Assembly: GCF_000455325.1 (NCBI RefSeq)
Contig: NZ_HG322953.1
Location: forward strand, 1-64,000
Direction of reading: 5' to 3'
DNA length: 64,000 bases
DNA from: Mycolicibacterium septicum DSM 44393
Lineage (GTDB): Bacteria; Actinomycetota; Actinomycetes; Mycobacteriales; Mycobacteriaceae
How positions within the stretch are numbered: the stretch's first letter is position 1; every line of letters starts with the position of its first letter. Both the position numbers and the translations under genes were made by a program. The notes beneath the pieces were generated by a model. That model had not been told where the DNA came from and did not search any database. It saw nothing but the letters and a program-made list of their open reading frames with translations. Positions 43,879 to 51,664 of this stretch are shown here, piece after piece.

Positions 43879-44616
43879 ATGACAGGTGTCGTGGTGACAG
43901 GTGCAGCGTCGGGGATCGGCCGGGCCAGCGCGGAGGCGCTGATCGCAGATGGTCGTCGGGTCGCGTTGTGGGACATAGCGCCCGAGGTCCGCGAGGTGGC
44001 CGAAGGATTGGGCATGCCATCGACGGTGATCGACGTGTGTGACACCGCTGCGCTCACGGCAGCCGTCGAGGAGACGGCGCAGGCGCTCGACGGCATCGAC
44101 GGCCTGGTGCATGCCGCGGGCCGCGTGCTCCCCGAACCGGTGGGCGCCTTCACCGAGGAGTCGTGGGACGCGGTGCTCGACGTGAATCTGCGTGCGCAGG
44201 CGCTGTTGATGCAGTTGCTGCTACCGCACCTGGAGAGATCCGCGAAAGATGGCGGATCGCCCGCAGTCGTCGGCATCTCCAGCATCGAAGGCCTGGCCGC
44301 CAACCCGTTCATCCCGGCTTACTGCGCCTCCAAGGCAGGCTTGCTCGGTATGACGCGGTCGATGGCTGCACAGTTGGGCCCGTTGGGAATTCGCGTCAAT
44401 GCCGTGTGTCCGGGCTTCATCCACACCCCGATGCTCCAGATCGCGTTGGACGTCGAGGAGATCCGTGCGAGCTTCGAACAGGCCGCGCCGCTGGGCCGGC
44501 TGGGGCAGCCTGACGAGATCGGGGCCGCCGTGGCGTTCCTGATGTCACCGAAGGCGTCGTTCATCACCGGTACGCAACTCGTCGTGGATGGGGGAGTGAC
44601 CAGCCGTCACGCGTGA
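43879..44616 (+). CDS. Short-chain dehydrogenase/reductase
   Basis: A classical SDR (245 aa): cofactor motif VTGAASGIGRA, catalytic Ser in VGISSIEGLA, and YCASKAG giving Tyr and Lys. The C-terminus GTQLVVDGGVTS is typical of 3-hydroxyacyl or steroid alcohol dehydrogenases. ATG 43879 follows the -10 TACGGT; a GTG at 43870 is less likely. It probably oxidises the alcohol made by the P450 two genes upstream. Confidence 0.88.
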   Translation: MTGVVVTGAASGIGRASAEALIADGRRVALWDIAPEVREVAEGLGMPSTVIDVCDTAALTAAVEETAQALDGIDGLVHAAGRVLPEPVGAFTEESWDAVLDVNLRAQALLMQLLLPHLERSAKDGGSPAVVGISSIEGLAANPFIPAYCASKAGLLGMTRSMAAQLGPLGIRVNAVCPGFIHTPMLQIALDVEEIRASFEQAAPLGRLGQPDEIGAAVAFLMSPKASFITGTQLVVDGGVTSRHA

Positions 44617-44628
44617 GGCATGGCGCAC

Positions 44629-45063
44629 CTACGCGGGATCCATCCGGAAGATCGGCATCCGCCCCAGTAGCGCCTCGAACTCCTCGGGGCCGCCCTCGAC
44701 CACCAGTCCGCCCTGGCGAAGGAAGCCGACCCAGCCGGGAATCAGGCTGGGCAGCAGGCGAAGTAGTGGCCTGGCGTCCTCGTCGGAAAGTTCGACCACC
44801 CGTACCTGCTCGACTCGACGCCCCCGGCTCAACGTCGCGGTCTGGTCGGCCCGCACGTTTGCGATCCACGCGGCCTCCGGTGCCGCCGCGACGTATTGCT
44901 TGCCGTCGACGAACATCGGTGTGACCGGTGTGGCGCGGGGTTGCCCGGATTTACGTCCGGTGACCGTGAGGATCACGGGACCCTTTGCGCCGAAGCGGAG
45001 TCCGAGCCGGGACAGGGCGATGATCGCCTTGTTGCCGGGCTTGATGTACCAGGGCAGCTTCAC
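44629..45063 (-). CDS. Deazaflavin (F420)-dependent nitroreductase family protein
   Basis: A 144-aa split beta-barrel protein of the Ddn/FDOR-A group, which uses F420H2. Motifs seen are VILTVTGRKSGQPRATPV and AAWIANVRADQTATLSRG. Relatives include Ddn, which activates pretomanid, and F420-dependent quinone reductases. The N-terminal MKLPWYIKPGNKAI stretch could be a membrane-surface helix. GGAGA precedes the GTG start at 45063. It is divergent from a TetR gene, which may regulate it. Confidence 0.86.
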   Translation of the reverse strand: MKLPWYIKPGNKAIIALSRLGLRFGAKGPVILTVTGRKSGQPRATPVTPMFVDGKQYVAAAPEAAWIANVRADQTATLSRGRRVEQVRVVELSDEDARPLLRLLPSLIPGWVGFLRQGGLVVEGGPEEFEALLGRMPIFRMDPA

Positions 45064-45088
45064 GATTTCTCCAAGTTGAGGAACGTGC

Positions 45089-45139
45089 TCAAGTTATGCG
45101 GCCCAGCCTAGCGCTATATTGAGGGTGCGTGTCAAGTTA
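45089..45139. promoter_or_regulatory. Direct repeats TCAAGTTA in the Ddn-like/TetR intergenic region
   Basis: TCAAGTTA occurs at 45089-45096 and 45132-45139, and CAAGTT also at 45072-45077. TATATT at 45115-45120 is the likely -10 of the TetR gene. The repeats flank it as half-sites of a possible autoregulatory operator. Confidence 0.35.
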
Positions 45140-45153
45140 GTTCTGGAGGTGCG

Positions 45154-45789
45154 ATGCCTGCACAACGCGCGTTGCGCGCGGATGCGCGCCGCAATCGCGA
45201 GAAACTGCTCGAAGCCGCGCAGGCCGAGTTTCAGGAGCGCGGGCTCGGCGCTCCGTTGGAAGCGATCGCGGCGCGGGCCGGGGTCAGCATCGGGACGCTC
45301 TACAACCGACTCGGGACACGCGAGGACCTGATCGACGCAGCGTTGTCTGCCCTGCTCGCGCAGACACTGGAGGACCTGTCCGAACGCGCGTTGTCCGCCG
45401 GCTCAGCGTGGGATCGCTTCGCCACCTTCATTTTTGGATTGTGTGATCTGCAGGCCGGCGATCATGCCTTCAGCGATGCCATGTGCACCTCGCGATACGC
45501 CTCGCCGGCGATCGAGCAGATCTGCCAGGCCAGTCTGGAACTCGGCTCACGGTTGATCGCCGACGCTCAGGCCGACGGCTCGCTGCGCGCTGACGTCACC
45601 GTCGACGACCTGTTCACAGCGCTTTGGCTCAATGCCTGCCTGGCCGACCATGGTGGCCCGGATGCCGCTGCGGTCGCCCGCCGCCAGATTGCCTTGCTGC
45701 TGGACGGTCTACGCACCGCCGCGGCGACCCCACTGCCGGCCGGTGCGGCCGAGGCGGCGGCCGTCGCCTCGAGTCTGATGCAGTCCTAG
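45154..45789 (+). CDS. TetR-family transcriptional regulator
   Basis: A 211-aa repressor: N-terminal helix-turn-helix (ADARRNREKLLEAAQAEFQE, then LEAIAARAGVSIGTLYNRLG) and a variable ligand-binding domain. CTGGAGG precedes the ATG. It lies divergent from the Ddn-like gene and at the edge of the acyl-CoA island, converging with the small gene at 45803. Its targets may be the Ddn-like gene and the P450 unit; it is also an alternative candidate for the GAGAAT-N3-ATTCTC sites. Confidence 0.9.
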   Translation: MPAQRALRADARRNREKLLEAAQAEFQERGLGAPLEAIAARAGVSIGTLYNRLGTREDLIDAALSALLAQTLEDLSERALSAGSAWDRFATFIFGLCDLQAGDHAFSDAMCTSRYASPAIEQICQASLELGSRLIADAQADGSLRADVTVDDLFTALWLNACLADHGGPDAAAVARRQIALLLDGLRTAAATPLPAGAAEAAAVASSLMQS

Positions 45790-45802
45790 CCCCGATACCG
45801 AC

Positions 45803-46105
45803 CTAGTCGCTGGCCGGGAGCGGCTTGGCTTCCTTGAGGCTCAGCGCGGTGGTCCCGACCGACAGCGTGCCGGCGCCGGCCTTGGTGACCAGCACCTCGG
45901 CCCCGCCCTCGTCGACGTAGCGCTTGCCCATCAGGTTGCCGTCGGAGAACGCCGCGTCGATCGCTGCGCCCGAGTCCCTTTCGGCGTCGAGTGCAATCAT
46001 GGCGACGCCGCCCGCGCGGAGGTCGTCGAGGCTGTCGGCGCTGCGCACCACGATGACCTGGGTGTCGCACACCTGGCTCTGCAGGCGCGTTCCGTTCTTG
46101 ATCAT
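45803..46105 (-). CDS. Conserved small protein, last gene of the SDR-FadD operon
   Basis: A 100-aa protein I cannot name. It starts MIKNGTRLQSQVCDTQVIVVRS, then has an acidic middle, GKRYVDEGGAEVLVTKAG, and ends LSLKEAKPLPASD. From memory, similar small proteins occur beside acyl-CoA ligase genes in actinobacteria, but I cannot confirm this. The single Cys is near the start. Its ATG overlaps the ligase stop (ATGA), so it is made with the ligase and SDR and probably works with them, for instance as a small subunit. Confidence 0.75.
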   Translation of the reverse strand: MIKNGTRLQSQVCDTQVIVVRSADSLDDLRAGGVAMIALDAERDSGAAIDAAFSDGNLMGKRYVDEGGAEVLVTKAGAGTLSVGTTALSLKEAKPLPASD

Positions 46106-47604
46106 GCTGACTCCTTAGAGGCTGGTGCGAGTTCGTCGACGAGTTGGCGGCGCAGGACCTTACCGGTCGGGTTGGTGGGTAGTTCATCACGGAACACCAC
46201 CCGGTCGGGGGTGCGTGAACCACGCAGCTGCTTGCGCACATGATCGCGCAGCGCGTCCGGGTCGGGTGAGGTGCCCTCGACGGGTACCACGACGGCCACG
46301 ATGATCTGTCCCCATTGCGGGTCCTCCGGGCCGACGACGGCGACGTCGCGGACCTCGGGGTGTTCGACGAGCACGTCCTCGATCTCGGCCGGGGCGATGT
46401 TCTCCCCGCCTCGGATGATGGTGTCGTCGGACCGCCCGCCGATGAACAGGTAGCCGCCTCCGTCGAGCATGGCGACATCCTTGGTGGGGAACCAGCCTTC
46501 GGCGTCGAGCACCGACCCGATGTCGGTGTAGCGGCCGGACACCTGCTCACCGCGCACGAAGAGTTCTCCGGTCTCGCCGGCGCCCAGCACGGTGCCGTCC
46601 TCGGCGCGGATCTGGACCTCGACCCCGGGCACCACCTGGCCCACCGAACCGAGCCGCCGAGCGGCGGCCGGGTCCTCTGCGGCCAGCGCCTCGCGGTGAT
46701 CGTCGGGGCCCAGAACCGCGATGGTGGAACTGGTTTCGGTCAATCCGTAGGCGTTGACGAAGCCGACGTTCGGCAGCAGCTGCAGTGCCTTGCGGACCAG
46801 CGGGAGCGCCACCTTCGAGCCGCCGTAGGCGAGGTTGCGCAGGGTGGGCAGTTGAAGGCCGGCCGCGTCGAGGGCGGTGACGATGCGATCGAGCATGGTC
46901 GGCACCACGGTGGCCGACGTGACGCCCTCGGTGCGGACCAGCTCGACCCACTTACCGGCGTCGAAGTGTCGCAGGTAGACCATCTTCCGGCCGGCGTACA
47001 GGTTCGACATGGCCGCGCTGACCCCGGCGATGTGATACGGCGGGACGCAGATCAGGGCGGCGTCTTCCTCTGCCGCCGAGGCGAATTCGACTGTCCCGGT
47101 GATGTAGCTGGTGAGGTTGTTGTGGGTGAGCTCGACGGCCTTGGGGCGTGAGGTGGTGCCCGAGGTGAACAGCACGACCGCGACCGCGTCGGGGTCGGCG
47201 AACTCGGCTGCGGGTTCGGCGGTGCGCGCCGCGGCCAGGAACTCCTCCGAGGTGATGACCTGCTTGCCCGCCCCGGCGACGACATCGGCGTATTCGGCGT
47301 CTGCGACCACCAGTGGTGCGGGCAGTCGCTCGATCAGTTCGTGCAGGCCGTCCTTGCTGAGTCGGTAGTTCAGCGGGGTGAACGGCACGGCGGCACGGGC
47401 GGAGGCGAACAGCAGCAACGGCAGCATCGCGCCGCCGGTGCCGACATAGGCCACGTGGGCGGCCCCCGAGGCCGCGATGACACCGGCGCCGCCGTCGGCC
47501 AGGGTGCTGAGCTCCTCGGTGGTCAGGCGGAGATCGTCGGACACCACTGCGGTGCGGTCTCCTCCACCCGAGACCGCCATCTCCAGCAGTAGCGAGATGC
47601 TCAT
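46102..47604 (-). CDS. Acyl-CoA synthetase (FadD-type, class I adenylate-forming)
   Basis: A 500-aa ligase that activates a carboxylic acid with ATP and CoA. Motifs are LFTSGTTSRPKAVELTH (P-loop), NAYGLTETSSTI, GWFPTKDVAMLDGGGYLFI and the C-terminal PTNPTGKVLRRQLV with the acylation Lys. It is the middle gene of a three-gene operon (SDR, ligase, small protein), overlapping both neighbours by ATGA. The island has a second ligase at 53165, which suggests two different acids or two entry points into the pathway. Confidence 0.9.
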   Translation of the reverse strand: MSISLLLEMAVSGGGDRTAVVSDDLRLTTEELSTLADGGAGVIAASGAAHVAYVGTGGAMLPLLLFASARAAVPFTPLNYRLSKDGLHELIERLPAPLVVADAEYADVVAGAGKQVITSEEFLAAARTAEPAAEFADPDAVAVVLFTSGTTSRPKAVELTHNNLTSYITGTVEFASAAEEDAALICVPPYHIAGVSAAMSNLYAGRKMVYLRHFDAGKWVELVRTEGVTSATVVPTMLDRIVTALDAAGLQLPTLRNLAYGGSKVALPLVRKALQLLPNVGFVNAYGLTETSSTIAVLGPDDHREALAAEDPAAARRLGSVGQVVPGVEVQIRAEDGTVLGAGETGELFVRGEQVSGRYTDIGSVLDAEGWFPTKDVAMLDGGGYLFIGGRSDDTIIRGGENIAPAEIEDVLVEHPEVRDVAVVGPEDPQWGQIIVAVVVPVEGTSPDPDALRDHVRKQLRGSRTPDRVVFRDELPTNPTGKVLRRQLVDELAPASKESA

Positions 47605-48449
47605 AGGCCCTGTCCCGGTGCGTCGATGAAGATGTCGATGATCGGATTATCCCCGCCGCCGTAGCGGGAGAGGTCAGTGACACCGGATGCGGTGAGCACC
47701 TCCGAGTCGACGAAGGTCTGTCCGTTCACCTCGGCAGCGGGGCGCGACAGGATCTCGACGGCCGCGTCCGCCATGATCTCGGGGTTGCGGGACGACTGCG
47801 CCAGGTTCTGCCCGTCTGCCAGGTTCGTCACAGCAGAGGTGACGATGTAGGTCTCGGGCCACAGGCAGCTGAAACCGATTCCCGCATCCGCATATTCAGC
47901 GGCCCAGCCCAGCGACAGCAACGTCATGCCGTACTTGGACAGGGTGTAGGAGGGGTGCGCGCCCAGCCAGTAGGGATTCATGTTCATCGGCGGGGCCAGC
48001 GTCAGCACCTGACCGTTGGTCGACTTGCGCAGGTGCGGCAGCGCGGCCTTGGTGAGCAGGAACGTGCCGCGGATGTTGATGTCCATCATCAGGTCGAACT
48101 TCTTGGCCGACAGCGCCTCGGTGGGGTCGGTGGAGATGGCGCTCGCGTTGTTGATCACGATGTCGACGCCGCCGAAGTGCTCGACCGCGGTCTCGATCGC
48201 GCGGGCCACGTCCTCTTCCTTGCGCACGTCGCCCACGACCGCGACGCCCTTGCCGCCGGCGGCCTCTACCTCCGCGACGGCGGTGTGCACGGTGCCCGGA
48301 AGCTTGGGATGGGGTTCAGCGGTCTTGGCCAGCAGCACCACATTCGCCCCGCGGCGAGCGGCGCCGAGCGCAATCGCCAGCCCGATACCGCGGCTGCCGC
48401 CGGATACGACCAGCGTGCGATCGGTGAATGACTCTTGCTGGCTGGACAT
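47601..48449 (-). CDS. Short-chain dehydrogenase (HSDL2-like)
   Basis: An SDR of 282 aa: cofactor motif VVSGGSRGIGLA, catalytic NNASAI, and YTLSKYGM with Tyr and Lys. The insert after the cofactor motif (AKTAEPHPKLPGTVH) and the long C-terminus FVDSEVLTASGVTDLSRYG match the HSDL2 group linked to fatty acid or sterol side-chain oxidation. GAGGAGG precedes the ATG. It is the first gene of the minus operon controlled from the 48.5-kb promoter region. Confidence 0.88.
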   Translation of the reverse strand: MSSQQESFTDRTLVVSGGSRGIGLAIALGAARRGANVVLLAKTAEPHPKLPGTVHTAVAEVEAAGGKGVAVVGDVRKEEDVARAIETAVEHFGGVDIVINNASAISTDPTEALSAKKFDLMMDINIRGTFLLTKAALPHLRKSTNGQVLTLAPPMNMNPYWLGAHPSYTLSKYGMTLLSLGWAAEYADAGIGFSCLWPETYIVTSAVTNLADGQNLAQSSRNPEIMADAAVEILSRPAAEVNGQTFVDSEVLTASGVTDLSRYGGGDNPIIDIFIDAPGQGL

Positions 48450-48507
48450 GGTCCTCCTCGTCGAGCGCAGCAATCCGCTACGCGCCGTGTATCAACCGTA
48501 CCCAAAT

Positions 48508-48535
48508 GGTATTGGCATTCTCATTTTTAGCAAGT
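48508..48535. repeat. 28-bp direct repeat, copy 1, with promoter elements
   Basis: Identical to 48665-48692. Read on the minus strand it holds TTGCTA, 16 bases, then TACCAT, a usable -35/-10 pair for the SDR operon that starts at 48449. It contains the half-operator CATTCTC shared with the perfect palindromes at 53083 and 58875. Confidence 0.85.
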
Positions 48536-48664
48536 GTCGTAATCGTCAGCCCCGGCACCCGGAGAATCGGCGTCCACCACACCCGTTCGCCTGCGTCGCC
48601 GACGGTCCTCGGAGTGCAGGTCGGAGGGCTCCCGGCCAGTACAGGCCCTACATTTCCACCCGGC

Positions 48665-48692
48665 GGTATTGGCATTCTCATTTTTAGCAAGT
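48665..48692. repeat. 28-bp direct repeat, copy 2, next to the mutase gene
   Basis: Exact copy of 48508-48535, 157 bases on. Here it supplies the -35 of the plus-strand mutase operon. The 129 bases between the copies carry no gene and no evident structure, only one GGAGAATCGGCG that resembles a half-site. Confidence 0.85.
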
Positions 48693-48697
48693 ACGTT
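48669..48697 (+). promoter_or_regulatory. Promoter of the mutase operon
   Basis: TTGGCA (48669-48674), a 17-base spacer, and TACGTT (48692-48697) form a standard SigA-type promoter. Transcription would start about 48704-48706, on or just before the mutase ATG. The shared half-site CATTCTC lies in the spacer, so a bound repressor would block RNA polymerase. Confidence 0.6.
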
Positions 48698-48705
48698 ATC
48701 CACTG

Positions 48706-50307
48706 ATGAGCGAGCAAGTTGTGCCTCCGGTAGAGACTCCTTCAGGGATCCCGCTGGCGCCCGTCTACGGACCGAGCGACCGTGCGGTCGAGCCGCCTGC
48801 CCCCGGGACCTATCCCTTCACGCGCGGCAACTTCGCGTCCGGCTATCGCGGGAAGACCTGGACGTTCCGGCAGTACTCGGGTTTCGGCACCGCCGAGGAA
48901 TCCAACCGCCGATACCGCTACCTGCTCGATCAGGGTGGGACGGGTCTGTCGGTGGCGCTGGACCTACCCACCCAGTGCGGCTACGACTCCGATGACGAAG
49001 AGTACGGCGAGGAAGTGGGTCGTGTCGGCGTCGCGGTGGACACCCTGGCCGACGCCGAGGTCCTGTTCGACGGCATCCCGCTGGACAAGATCAGCACCAG
49101 CTTCACCATCAACGGCACCGCGGCCATCCTGCTGGCTTTCTACGTCGCCGCCGCAGAGAAGAAGGGCGTGCCGCGCGAGAAGCTGACCGGAACCATCCAG
49201 AACGACATCCTCAAGGAATACGCGTCGCGCGGGACCTGGATCTGGCCGCCCGAGCCGTCGCTGCGGCTGATCGCCGACACCATCGAGTTCTGTGCCGCCG
49301 AGGTGCCGCGGTTCAACGCGATCTCGGTGGCGGGTGCGCACTTCCGCGACGCGGGCGCCAACGCGGTGCAGGAGATGTCGTTCACGCTCGCCGACGGCGT
49401 CACCTACTGCGACACGGTGGTCGAGCGCGGCCGCATGACGATCGACAAGTTCGCCCCGCAGATCTCGTTCTTCTTCTACACCCACGGTGACTTCTTCGAG
49501 GAGATCGCCAAATATCGTGCCGGCCGGCGCCGTTGGGCCACGATCGTGCGGGAGCGCTACGGTGCGACCACCGACAAGGCCTCGATGTTCCGGTTCGGCT
49601 GTGTGGCGGGCGGGGCGTCGCTCTACGCGCCGCAGGCGCAGAACAACCTGGTGCGGGTGGCCTACGAGTCGCTGGCTGCGGTGCTGGGCGGTGTGCAGTC
49701 GATGTTCACCGCGGCGTGGGACGAACCGTTCGCCCTGCCCAGTGAGGAATCGGCGACGCTGGCCCTGCGGACCCAGCAGATCCTGGCCTACGAAACCGGT
49801 GTCACCAAAGTCGCCGACCCGCTCGGCGGTTCGTATTTCGTCGAGGCGCTCACCGACGCCACCGAGGCCAAGATCATCGAGATCATGGACGACCTGGAGA
49901 AGCACGGCGGCATGGTCCGCTGCATCGAGGACGGCTACCTGCAGGGCCTGATCGCCGACGAGGCGTTCAAGATCCACCAGGAGGTCGAGTCGGGGGCACG
50001 CCCGGTGGTCGGGGTCAACAAGTTCGTCACCGACGAGCCGGCGCCCGACATCGACACCTACGAGCTCGATGCGGAAGGTCGCGACCTGCAGCTCAAGCGG
50101 CTGTCCAAGGTCAAGGCCGAGCGCGATGACGTCGCGGTCAAAGAGACTCTGGCCGCCCTGGCCAGAGGTGCCGAAGGCAGTGGACCGGGGGCAGACAACC
50201 TGATGCACCGGTTGATCGATTGCGCCAATGCGTATTGCACAGTGGGAGAGATGGTGTCGACCTTGAAGTCGGTGTGGGGCGAGTTCCAGCAGCCGGTGGT
50301 GTTCTGA
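48706..50307 (+). CDS. Coenzyme-B12 acyl-CoA mutase, large subunit (MCM-like site)
   Basis: Catalytic TIM-barrel subunit (533 aa) of a two-subunit B12 mutase; it lacks the B12 domain found in methylmalonyl-CoA mutase (MCM). By spacing, MCM Tyr89, Arg207 and His244 align with Tyr57 (TFRQYSGFG), Arg175 (KEYASRGTW) and His212 (VAGAHFRDAG). Isobutyryl-CoA mutase has Phe and Gln at the first two, and 2-hydroxyisobutyryl-CoA mutase has Ile and Gln with an Asp at the place of Ala84. The retained Tyr-Arg pair predicts a carboxylated acyl-CoA substrate. Oddly, the Tyr before the active His is Ala211, and MCM Tyr75 and Met78 align with Phe43 and Gly46, which should enlarge the pocket. Confidence 0.9.
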   Translation: MSEQVVPPVETPSGIPLAPVYGPSDRAVEPPAPGTYPFTRGNFASGYRGKTWTFRQYSGFGTAEESNRRYRYLLDQGGTGLSVALDLPTQCGYDSDDEEYGEEVGRVGVAVDTLADAEVLFDGIPLDKISTSFTINGTAAILLAFYVAAAEKKGVPREKLTGTIQNDILKEYASRGTWIWPPEPSLRLIADTIEFCAAEVPRFNAISVAGAHFRDAGANAVQEMSFTLADGVTYCDTVVERGRMTIDKFAPQISFFFYTHGDFFEEIAKYRAGRRRWATIVRERYGATTDKASMFRFGCVAGGASLYAPQAQNNLVRVAYESLAAVLGGVQSMFTAAWDEPFALPSEESATLALRTQQILAYETGVTKVADPLGGSYFVEALTDATEAKIIEIMDDLEKHGGMVRCIEDGYLQGLIADEAFKIHQEVESGARPVVGVNKFVTDEPAPDIDTYELDAEGRDLQLKRLSKVKAERDDVAVKETLAALARGAEGSGPGADNLMHRLIDCANAYCTVGEMVSTLKSVWGEFQQPVVF

Positions 50308-50309
50308 GC

Positions 50310-50711
50310 ATGGCTACTCGTGTATTGGTTGCCAAGCCCGGGCTCGACGGCCACGACCGCGGCGCCAAGATCGTCGCGCGGACGCTGCGTGACGCCGGAT
50401 TCGAGGTCATCTACACCGGTATCCGGCAGCGCATCGAGGACATCGTGTCGATCGCGCTGCAGGAAGACGTTGCACTGGTGGGTCTTTCGATCCTCTCGGG
50501 TGCGCACGTCGCGCTGACCACCCGCACCGTCGAGGCGTTGCGGGCAGCCGATGCCGGTGACATCGCCGTCGTCGTCGGCGGCACCATCCCGCAGTCCGAT
50601 GTCCAGAAACTGCTGGATGCCGGTGCGGCAGCGGTATTCCCGACGGGGACGTCGCTCGACACCCTGGTGACCGATGTTCGTGCGCTGACAGAAAAGGTTT
50701 CGGAGTCATGA
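50310..50711 (+). CDS. Coenzyme-B12 acyl-CoA mutase, B12-binding subunit
   Basis: A 133-aa Rossmann-type cobalamin domain. The base-off, His-on motif is complete: Lys9, Asp13, His15, Gly18 in KPGLDGHDRGAK, followed by GLSILSGAHV and VVVGGTIP. It must pair with the large subunit two bases upstream. This split plan is known from isobutyryl-CoA and 2-hydroxyisobutyryl-CoA mutases. It overlaps the LLM gene by ATGA. Confidence 0.94.
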   Translation: MATRVLVAKPGLDGHDRGAKIVARTLRDAGFEVIYTGIRQRIEDIVSIALQEDVALVGLSILSGAHVALTTRTVEALRAADAGDIAVVVGGTIPQSDVQKLLDAGAAAVFPTGTSLDTLVTDVRALTEKVSES

Positions 50712-51664
50712 GGCTGGGCGTGATGATCGGGGCCGAGCGCGGCGACATGGCCCGCAAGGTCTCCAAGTTGGTCTCCGACATCCAGTGGGCCGAGGCGGCC
50801 GGACTGGACAGTGCGTGGATGCCCCAGGTGCCCAACGACTTCGACCTGCTCACCATGGTGGCGCTGATGGCGTCGAACACGTCGCGCATCGAACTCGGCA
50901 CCGCGGTGGTGCCGCTGCAGGCGCAACACCCGATCGCGCTGGCGCGGCAGGCGCTGTCGGTGCACGCCATCTCGGGTGGCCGTCTGGTCCTGGGTGTCGG
51001 GCCGTCACACCACTGGATCGTCCGCGACATGCTGGGCCTGCCCTATGACAAGCCGGCCGCCTACACCCGGGACTACCTGCAGGTGCTCAACGCTGCCATC
51101 TCCGGGCCGGGAGACGTTGACGTGGAGAACGATTCCTTCACCGTGCACAACCCGACGGTGCTGGGCGCCGACACCCCGATGCCGGTGCTGGTGTCCGCGC
51201 TGGGCCCGGTGATGTTGCAGATCGCCGGTGAGCACGCCGACGGCACGTCGCTGTGGATGGCCGACGAGAAGGCGATCGGCGAGCACATCGCCCCGAAGAT
51301 CAACAAGGCCGCCGCCGAAGCCGGTAAGCCCGCGCCGCGCATCGTCGCAGGCATCCCGGTGACGCTGTGCGCCAACTCCGAGATCGAGGAAGCCAAGGAC
51401 CGCGCCAACCGCGTCCTCGCCGAGGCCGAGACCTCGCCCAACTACCAGCGCCTGCTGGACCGCGGCGAGGCCCGTAACGTCGGTGATCTGCTCGCCGCGG
51501 GTGACGAGGAATCAATCCTGAAGCGGTTCAAGCAGTTCGCCGATGCGGGTGTCACGGACCTGTCGGTGCGGCTGCTGCCTATCGGTGACAACCGCGACGA
51601 GCTGATCGCGTCGAAGTACCGCACGCGTGAGGTGATCGCCGAACTCGCCAAGGCCGTGCGGTGA
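50708..51664 (+). CDS. LLM-class (F420- or flavin-dependent) oxidoreductase
   Basis: A luciferase-like TIM-barrel oxidoreductase (318 aa), with IELGTAVVPLQAQHPIALARQA and GGRLVLGVGPSHHWIVRD as family blocks. In mycobacteria most such proteins use F420, but FMN-dependent monooxygenases share the fold. Start and stop overlap both neighbours (ATGA and GTGA), so it is tightly coupled to the mutase and CoA-transferase genes. It may reduce an unsaturated bond or oxygenate the pathway acid; the sequence alone does not say. Confidence 0.88.
   Translation: MRLGVMIGAERGDMARKVSKLVSDIQWAEAAGLDSAWMPQVPNDFDLLTMVALMASNTSRIELGTAVVPLQAQHPIALARQALSVHAISGGRLVLGVGPSHHWIVRDMLGLPYDKPAAYTRDYLQVLNAAISGPGDVDVENDSFTVHNPTVLGADTPMPVLVSALGPVMLQIAGEHADGTSLWMADEKAIGEHIAPKINKAAAEAGKPAPRIVAGIPVTLCANSEIEEAKDRANRVLAEAETSPNYQRLLDRGEARNVGDLLAAGDEESILKRFKQFADAGVTDLSVRLLPIGDNRDELIASKYRTREVIAELAKAVR

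Noticed and set aside
48450..48705. Possible small protein genes in the divergent region before the mutase
   Set aside because: The open frames there have no ribosome site or -10 at suitable spacing and overlap the repeat-promoter modules.
48706..50711. Assignment of the split mutase as isobutyryl-CoA or 2-hydroxyisobutyryl-CoA mutase
   Set aside because: The diagnostic positions are Tyr57, Ala84 and Arg175, not Phe/Gln or Ile/Asp/Gln, so those specificities do not fit despite the two-subunit layout.
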